Positions 43,340-47,607 of a stretch of DNA of 47,607 nt are shown here, one piece after another. The DNA is from JAQVEM01 sp034660395 (GTDB taxonomy: Bacteria > Actinomycetota > Humimicrobiia > Humimicrobiales > Humimicrobiaceae), in the NCBI GenBank assembly GCA_034660395.1, contig JAYEJA010000091.1:1-47607 (forward strand). Direction: 5' to 3'. The notes beneath the pieces are model-generated. The model saw nothing but the letters and a program-made list of their open reading frames with translations. It did no database searches and had not been told where the DNA came from. A program made the position numbers and the translations under genes. Numbering within the stretch: position 1 is the stretch's first letter; each line of letters begins with the position of its first letter.

Positions 43340-44343
43340 TGTTCAGCTTTATAGATCTTTTTGCCGGTATTGGTGGAACCAGAATAGCATTTGAAAAAGC
43401 GGGATGTAAATGTGTTTTTTCCTCAGAATGGGATAAATTTGCCCAGATTACATATAAGGAAAATTTTGGAGAGAAACCTGCAGGTGATATAAGGGAAATA
43501 AGTAGTTCAGAGATACCCGACCACGATATACTGGTTGCTGGATTTCCATGTCAGCCTTTTTCAATTTCAGGAGTTTCTAAAAAGAAAGCACTTGGGAGGC
43601 CTCATGGATTTGAGGATCCCACACAGGGAACTTTATTTTTCGAGATAAAGAGAATATTAAAAGATAAAAATCCACAGTCGTTCCTTCTTGAGAATGTAAA
43701 AAATTTACAATCACATAATAAAGGAAATACATTTAAGGTAATAATGGATACGCTTGAGAAGGAATTAAAATATAAGGTTCATTTCAAGGTACTGGATGCT
43801 GTTAATTATGTGCCACAACACAGGGAAAGAGTATTTATTGTTGGATTCAGGGAACCAGTGGAATTCAATTTTCCTGATAATAAATCTAAAAAGAAATTAA
43901 AGTTTAGAGATATCCTTGAAAAAAATGTTGATAAAAAATATATTTTATCTAAGCATCTCTGGGATTATCTCCGGAATTATGCCAAAAAACATCGGGAAAA
44001 AGGAAATGGTTTTGGCTATGGATTAGCAGATCCTGATGGATATTCCAGAACTTTAAGTGCTAGGTATTATAAAGATGGTTCAGAAATTTTAATTTCACAA
44101 AATGGTAATAATCCACGCAGGTTAACACCTCGAGAGTGTGCGAGGTTGATGGGATTTCCAGAACACTTTAGTATTCCTGTCTCAGATACACAGGCCTACA
44201 AGCAATTTGGAAATTCTGTTGTTGTACCTCTGGTTTTTAATATTGCTAAGGAAATAGTAAAGGTTCTGAGTAAGGAAAAGCCAAAAAAATATTCTAAAAA
44301 GAGTGAATATTTAGATCTTGCAACTAAATGCACCTCAAGATAA
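43339..44343 (+). CDS. DNA (cytosine-5-)-methyltransferase
   Basis: 334 residues with the ordered C5 motifs: I FIDLFAGIGGTRIAFEKAG, IV GFPCQPFSISG with the catalytic Cys, VI LLENVKN, VIII PQHRERVFIVGF, IX LTPRECARLMGFP, X YKQFGNSVVVPLV. The target-recognition region between VIII and IX is short. Protects the host at the site cut by the endonuclease upstream. ATG overlaps that gene's stop; its own end overlaps the glycosylase by 16 nt. Confidence 0.97.
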   Translation: MFSFIDLFAGIGGTRIAFEKAGCKCVFSSEWDKFAQITYKENFGEKPAGDIREISSSEIPDHDILVAGFPCQPFSISGVSKKKALGRPHGFEDPTQGTLFFEIKRILKDKNPQSFLLENVKNLQSHNKGNTFKVIMDTLEKELKYKVHFKVLDAVNYVPQHRERVFIVGFREPVEFNFPDNKSKKKLKFRDILEKNVDKKYILSKHLWDYLRNYAKKHREKGNGFGYGLADPDGYSRTLSARYYKDGSEILISQNGNNPRRLTPRECARLMGFPEHFSIPVSDTQAYKQFGNSVVVPLVFNIAKEIVKVLSKEKPKKYSKKSEYLDLATKCTSR

Positions 44344-44990
44344 GCAAAAAAGATATAAAAAGATTCCAAGAGTCCCTTATAAAATGGGGAAAAGTAAATT
44401 ATTCTCCTTACCCCTGGAGGAAAACAGATAATAGGTGGCATGCTCTTATTTCTGAAATAATGTTACAGAGAACAAATGCCAATCAGGTCCTGCCTGTATA
44501 TATTAACTTCTGTAAGAAATATAAGACACCTGAAGATTTTCTGAAAGATAAAAAGAAGAAATATTTATTTAGAAATCTCGGTCTTTACTGGAGAGAAAAA
44601 CAAATTACCAAATTTGCTAAGTATGTTTCGGAAAAAGATATTCCTGAATCAAAGGACGATCTGTTGAAACTTCCATTAATAGGAAGTTATATAGCTTCAG
44701 CATACAGATCATTGCATATTGGAAAATGGGACGTAATTATAGATAGCAACATTGTCAGATTTTTGGGAAGATATTTTGGTTTTGAAACAGATGGCGAAAC
44801 CAGGAGAAAGAAATGGTTTATACAATTAGCAGGCAAACTAACACCAGAAAAAAACTTTAAAGAATATAATTATGCTTTATTAGATTTTTCAAGGGATATT
44901 TGTACACCAAAATCAAAATGTAAGTTATGTTTATTCAGTGATAAGTGTAAATATTTTGAGAAAGAAAATGTTATTATGGCAAAAGATTAA
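44328..44990 (+). CDS. Mig-like T:G mismatch DNA glycosylase (HhH-GPD)
   Basis: 220 residues. ISEIMLQRTNANQVLPVY and LPLIGSYIASAY are the MutY/EndoIII-type segments; Tyr in GSYIAS aligns with Lys120 of EndoIII and with the Tyr of the methanogen Mig glycosylase. The catalytic Asp lies in VIIDSNIVRFLG. Four cysteines (C-x5-C-x2-C-x5-C in DICTPKSKCKLCLFSDKC) form the Fe-S loop. Thymine glycosylases of this kind accompany C5-methyltransferases and repair T:G pairs left by deamination of 5-methylcytosine. It overlaps the methyltransferase gene by 16 nt. Confidence 0.88.
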   Translation: MHLKISKKDIKRFQESLIKWGKVNYSPYPWRKTDNRWHALISEIMLQRTNANQVLPVYINFCKKYKTPEDFLKDKKKKYLFRNLGLYWREKQITKFAKYVSEKDIPESKDDLLKLPLIGSYIASAYRSLHIGKWDVIIDSNIVRFLGRYFGFETDGETRRKKWFIQLAGKLTPEKNFKEYNYALLDFSRDICTPKSKCKLCLFSDKCKYFEKENVIMAKD

Positions 44991-45173
44991 GTTTTCAGAA
45001 AGAAAGCAGTACATAACCTAAGTTATATAAGTCGGCGGGAAAAGTCATTTAGAATTAATTCCAATAAAATTTGTAAAAAATACTATAAACTAGAATTAGA
45101 AGTCTAATATTCTAACCTTATTTTATTCCTTTAAAAGAGTTCGAAATTCCATCATTAAGAGGGCCCTCGATAG

Positions 45174-45191
45174 GCCGGATTACTGACATTA
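45174..45191 (+). repeat. Relic of IS right-end flank, inverted orientation
   Basis: GCCGGATTACTGACATTA is the reverse complement of 40542-40559 (TAATGTTAGTAATCCGGC) except for one base, so the region between is bounded by oppositely oriented scars of one IS type. Confidence 0.55.
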
Positions 45192-45351
45192 AAAAATTTT
45201 TTTAAAAAAATATTGGTAGATTATAATCATAATATATAGAAATATAAGAATAAAGATATAAGTCTTGAAATACTATAATAATTACATTATGTTAATAATG
45301 TCATAGTCTTACAATAAAATAATTAACAATGTTAGCATTTTAAATAAAATG

Positions 45352-45400
45352 TTGACATTTATAAAATATTATGGTTAAATTTATATCACGTTGTTAACAA
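45352..45400 (+). promoter_or_regulatory. Promoter with palindromic operator for RHH gene
   Basis: TTGACA (45352-45357), 17-bp spacer and TTAAAT (45375-45380), followed by the perfect palindrome TTGTTAACAA (45391-45400) near the predicted +1, and by GGAGG before the ATG. Related TTAACAAT/AATGTTAA sequences recur at 45322-45333 and 45288-45294. A self-regulating RHH protein could bind here. Confidence 0.5.
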
Positions 45401-45421
45401 TATAAATATTGGAGGTCTATT

Positions 45422-46477
45422 ATGAAGTATGTAGTTGATATATCCAAGAATCAAGCTGAAAAAATTGAGAGGTTAATTGAAAATGGAAAATATAATAGTA
45501 TTGCCCAATTTGTATCGACTGCTATTACCAATCAAGTCTATTTAGAAGGCAGTGATGAAGATAAATTAACAAATACTGGAAATGCCTTAATATCAAAAAA
45601 AGTGGAAAGTTCTGGTTTTAAAAATTTAGAACTAAAGGATATTAATCCAGTCCCAGTACCATTACCAGAATTAAAAGATATAGTAAGTTCAGTTCCAAGA
45701 GTAGATAGTAACAAAATTAGTAATAATTTTATTTGGTTATGGGGCCAGATTAACAGAGTATTTCCTATAAAATTAGGTTTAAGAGTGCTTTTTAATATGA
45801 TTAATAATGATCAATGGGTAGAATTGGAAGAATTTAGAGAAGAAGCTGCCAAAATTGCATCGAATGTCAGTTATACAATAAAAGAGCATGAATATTCCAA
45901 CAAAGTTCTGAAGCAGAAAAGGATATCTGCCGGTCTCCCAGAAAAAGGCAAATATAAAAGCTTGTTAAGATATAAATCTCATTTTCTTGCAAATTTACGG
46001 AGCGATGATCTTCTTGATGGTGCGATGGTTAACCTTAGATTTGTAAATTTGAAAAGAGATACGAAATCTAAAATATTAATTGGTCTAACGAAACCAGGAA
46101 TTGAATTCTCAAAATTAATTAATCCTATTATGGATAAAGAAAAATATAATACGAGTCTAAATAATGAAGAAATAAAGTTCTATATAGAGCATATTAAAAA
46201 GTATGTTCCAGGCGAAAATTATGCAATTAATTGGCTACTAAAAAAAATAACTAGTGGGGTTTCTGATAGAACTGATATTAACAGACTTTTAAAGGAAGAA
46301 ATAGGATATAAATGGAAATCAAATAATTGGAAAGCAACAGATAAGTTTGTTAATACTCAAAGGGCTGGTTTAATGGCGAGAATGTTTGATCTGAATTTAA
46401 TTGTAAGAGAAAAAAAGGGTATTGAGGTTGTGTATAAAATAAGTGATTTTGGCAGAGAATTTATAGATAATGTTTAA
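45422..46477 (+). CDS. RHH-domain and winged-helix protein, unknown function
   Basis: 351 residues. The N-terminus MKYVVDISKNQAEKIERLIE + KYNSIAQFVSTAITNQV looks like a ribbon-helix-helix, the strand-helix-helix of Arc/MetJ proteins. A central part without obvious domain follows. The last 85 residues (NWLLKKITSGVSDRTDI ... RAGLMARMFDLNLIV, EVVYKISDFGREFI) look like a winged helix that ends in a beta wing. A probable DNA-binding protein, likely expressed with the next gene 41 bp downstream. I do not recognise the family well enough to name it. Confidence 0.65.
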   Translation: MKYVVDISKNQAEKIERLIENGKYNSIAQFVSTAITNQVYLEGSDEDKLTNTGNALISKKVESSGFKNLELKDINPVPVPLPELKDIVSSVPRVDSNKISNNFIWLWGQINRVFPIKLGLRVLFNMINNDQWVELEEFREEAAKIASNVSYTIKEHEYSNKVLKQKRISAGLPEKGKYKSLLRYKSHFLANLRSDDLLDGAMVNLRFVNLKRDTKSKILIGLTKPGIEFSKLINPIMDKEKYNTSLNNEEIKFYIEHIKKYVPGENYAINWLLKKITSGVSDRTDINRLLKEEIGYKWKSNNWKATDKFVNTQRAGLMARMFDLNLIVREKKGIEVVYKISDFGREFIDNV

Positions 46478-46518
46478 TGAACCTCAAAGGTAAAATAAAT
46501 TATAAATAGGAGAGTAAA

Positions 46519-46791
46519 ATGGCTAAAAGATTAATTAATGGGCGATTTAAAGATGTTGCAACAAGGGCCACAGTTCAGAATTGGCCAGAATATGTGAAAG
46601 CACTTGTGGATGGTTATAGAACACATACAACTATTTCACATGCTGTTCAAAAAGATGCAATACAAAATGGTTGGAGTGCAAGAGTAAAACACAAGGAGTG
46701 GAGTTTTGTTTTTGAAATAGTTGAAGATAAAGATAGAAAGTATCTGATTATGACTGACTATAATTACCCCCAAAAACTGGACAAAAAATGA
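46519..46791 (+). pseudogene. N-terminal fragment of a possible GHKL-ATPase-type gene, cut by an IS
   Basis: The reading frame begins normally (GGAGAG before ATG) and encodes about 82 native residues, including ISHAVQKDAIQNGWSARVK, which resembles the N-box of GHKL ATPases (helix with Asn-x-x-x-Ala-Arg), and KYLIMTDYN, where a G1-type box would begin. From 46765 on the frame is IS sequence, so the protein ends in the foreign tail PQKLDKK. The rest of the gene is missing. The ATPase idea is an inference from two short motifs. Confidence 0.6.
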
Positions 46792-46829
46792 GGTAAGATA
46801 TAGCTATAGTAAGGGGGTAAAATACAGTT

Positions 46830-47116
46830 ATGAAAAACATAACAAAAAAAAGTTACAGTCCAGCTTTTAAAACAAGGGTAGTAAAAGAAATGTTAGGGCA
46901 GGAAAAACAGTAAGCCAGATATGCAGCGAGTATAAAATTCATCCGACACAGGCACACAAGTGGAAAAAGAAAGGAATAGAACAAATGCAGGAGGGATTTA
47001 AAAATCCATTAAAAAAAGACAGTAGAGCAGCAGAGCAGGAAGAACTGATTGCTGATCTGTATAATAAAATAGGCCAGCTTACTGTAGAACTGGAATGGCT
47101 AAAAAAAAAGTTCTGA
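46830..47116 (+). pseudogene. IS3 orfA, frameshifted
   Basis: Starts MKNITKKSYSPAFKTRVVKEML and would stop soon after in its own frame; in the next frame it continues AGKTVSQICSEYKIHPTQAH, the helix-turn-helix of IS3-type OrfA, and LYNKIGQLTVELEWLKKKF, the leucine-zipper part. A one-base shift near 46895 breaks it. Confidence 0.85.
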
Positions 47117-47436
47117 GCTAAGTTGCAGTAAGAAGCTTGAAGCAATAGATCCAGATCACAGGATAGCAGTAAACAGGCAGTGTGAGCTGTTGGGTTTATC
47201 AAGAAGTACATATTACTGGAAGCCTAAAGGCGAAAGTGAATACAATATGATGTTAATGAATAAAATACGAAGAGGTATATCTCAAAGATTATGACAGTTG
47301 TATAGATGCAAAAGCTTCTATAGATGATTATTTTAGCTTTTACAATAACGAAAGGCTACATTCCAGTCTGGGATATTCTCCTCCAGCAGAGATATATTTT
47401 GGTAAAGATCGTATTGTTTCTAATATAAAAGTGTAG
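47116..47436 (+). pseudogene. IS3 orfB, internally deleted
   Basis: Begins ELSCSKKLEAIDPDHRIAV, with CELLGLSRSTYYWKPKGE, then jumps near 47270 to DYDSCIDAKASIDDYFSFYN, NERLHSSLGYSPPAEIYFG and the stop. About 150 codons with the DDE active site are missing. Confidence 0.85.
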
Positions 47437-47477
47437 CTATACCTTAGTCGATATTTTGTCTTGACAATGGGGGTAAC

Positions 47478-47607
47478 CTTATAAATCCCATCTTGAGAGG
47501 ATGGATAAACTACTTCAGGATTGGAAACTCCTCTGAGTGCTTTGCATATGTCAAGGACTGGGTGGAGAGAAAGATTAGAAGACACCTGATGTGTGTTAGG
47601 AAACGAC
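47478..47607 (+). pseudogene. Group II intron maturase, C-terminal fragment
   Basis: The frame reads INPILRGWINYFRIGNSS, then CFAYVKDWVERKIRRHL, the C-terminal part of the maturase (GIIM) domain of group II intron-encoded reverse transcriptases. It starts directly after the IS end at 47475 and runs off the window, so only the last part survives here; the reverse transcriptase part is not on the left side of the IS. Confidence 0.8.

Larger units (their letters stand above)
44991..45421. other. Intergenic region with IS scar and regulator promoter
   Basis: 431 bp. It contains a relic IS end at 45174 and, near the right, AT-rich palindromes (TTGTTAACAA at 45391-45400) and a -35-like TTGACA at 45352-45357. 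No gene is seen. Confidence 0.5.
46765..47475 (+). mobile_element. IS3-family deletion derivative (711 bp)
   Basis: Ends match as inverted repeats: TACCCCCAAAAACTGGACAA at 46765 and the complement TACCCCCATTGTCAAGACAA reading in from 47475, with continued similarity (GGTATAGCTA/AGATATAGCTA) over about 42 bp. Inside are a frameshifted orfA and an orfB reduced to its first and last parts. The DDE catalytic core is deleted, so it cannot transpose by itself but keeps both ends. Confidence 0.85.

Noticed and set aside
46939..47211. Minus-strand ORF across the IS
   Set aside because: Antisense to the clearly recognisable orfA/orfB sequence.
1..47607. tRNA, rRNA or CRISPR array
   Set aside because: I found no tRNA-like cloverleaf, rRNA segment or regularly spaced repeat on either strand by eye; a tRNAscan or Infernal run would settle small RNAs.

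Overview
This window is the replication-origin region of a low-G+C bacterial chromosome (A+T-rich, many TTG/GTG starts), followed by metabolic genes and then a young accessory region with mobile-element scars. The origin core is recognisable from rpmH-rnpA-yidD-yidC-jag and mnmE-mnmG-rsmG-parA-parB on the minus strand, diverging from dnaA-dnaN on the plus strand. A GlnR-type OmpR-family regulator beside a 445-residue glutamine synthetase suggests a deep or uncultured lineage on the Actinobacteria side of the Gram-positive bacteria. That placement is an inference; nothing here identifies a species.

Left arm (1-8932): a HigB-type toxin with the first codons of its antitoxin at the window edge; a PAP2-like membrane protein; nadE, a GlnR-like regulator and glnA; then, on the minus strand, a VIT-type transporter, an SPFH/band-7 protein, a lone RAM domain, a DUF123 protein and lipA.

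Origin (8913-22570): parB, parA, rsmG, mnmG, a degenerate second MnmG-like gene, mnmE, jag, yidC, yidD, rnpA and rpmH all read leftward. Two perfect parS 16-mers lie just upstream of the two mnmG-type genes. Between rpmH and dnaA there is an AT-rich region with DnaA boxes, followed by an unusual GHKL-ATPase/winged-helix gene immediately before dnaA. TTATCAACA boxes recur on both sides of dnaA.

Pantothenate and housekeeping block (22571-38592): dnaN runs directly into a DUF2520 oxidoreductase, panB, panC and panD instead of the usual recF-gyrB. An FxLYD-type lipoprotein, CorA, a solute-binding lipoprotein, an ECF sigma factor with a one-TM neighbour, an NCS2 purine permease, an alpha/beta hydrolase, two acetyltransferases, a DUF2007 protein, an HD-domain protein, a Cas4-like/DUF2779 protein and a flippase-like membrane protein follow.

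Accessory region (38593-47607): an RHH/PIN toxin-antitoxin pair with a perfect 23-bp operator palindrome; an aldo/keto reductase; IS3-type transposase debris; a frameshifted membrane protein gene; a compact restriction-modification operon (EcoRII-like endonuclease, C5-cytosine methyltransferase, Mig-like mismatch glycosylase); an RHH regulator gene with a following ORF cut off by a 711-bp IS3 deletion derivative; and the C-terminal end of a group II intron maturase at the right edge. Relic IS ends at 40512, 42308 and 45174 surround the restriction-modification island and suggest how it arrived.

The most unusual items are the catalytically disabled MnmG paralogue with its own parS, the ATPase-HTH gene at the origin, the cluster of probable AUA/AUU/AUC starts preceded by good ribosome binding sites, the glycosylase-bearing restriction operon and the disrupted RHH/ATPase-like pair.
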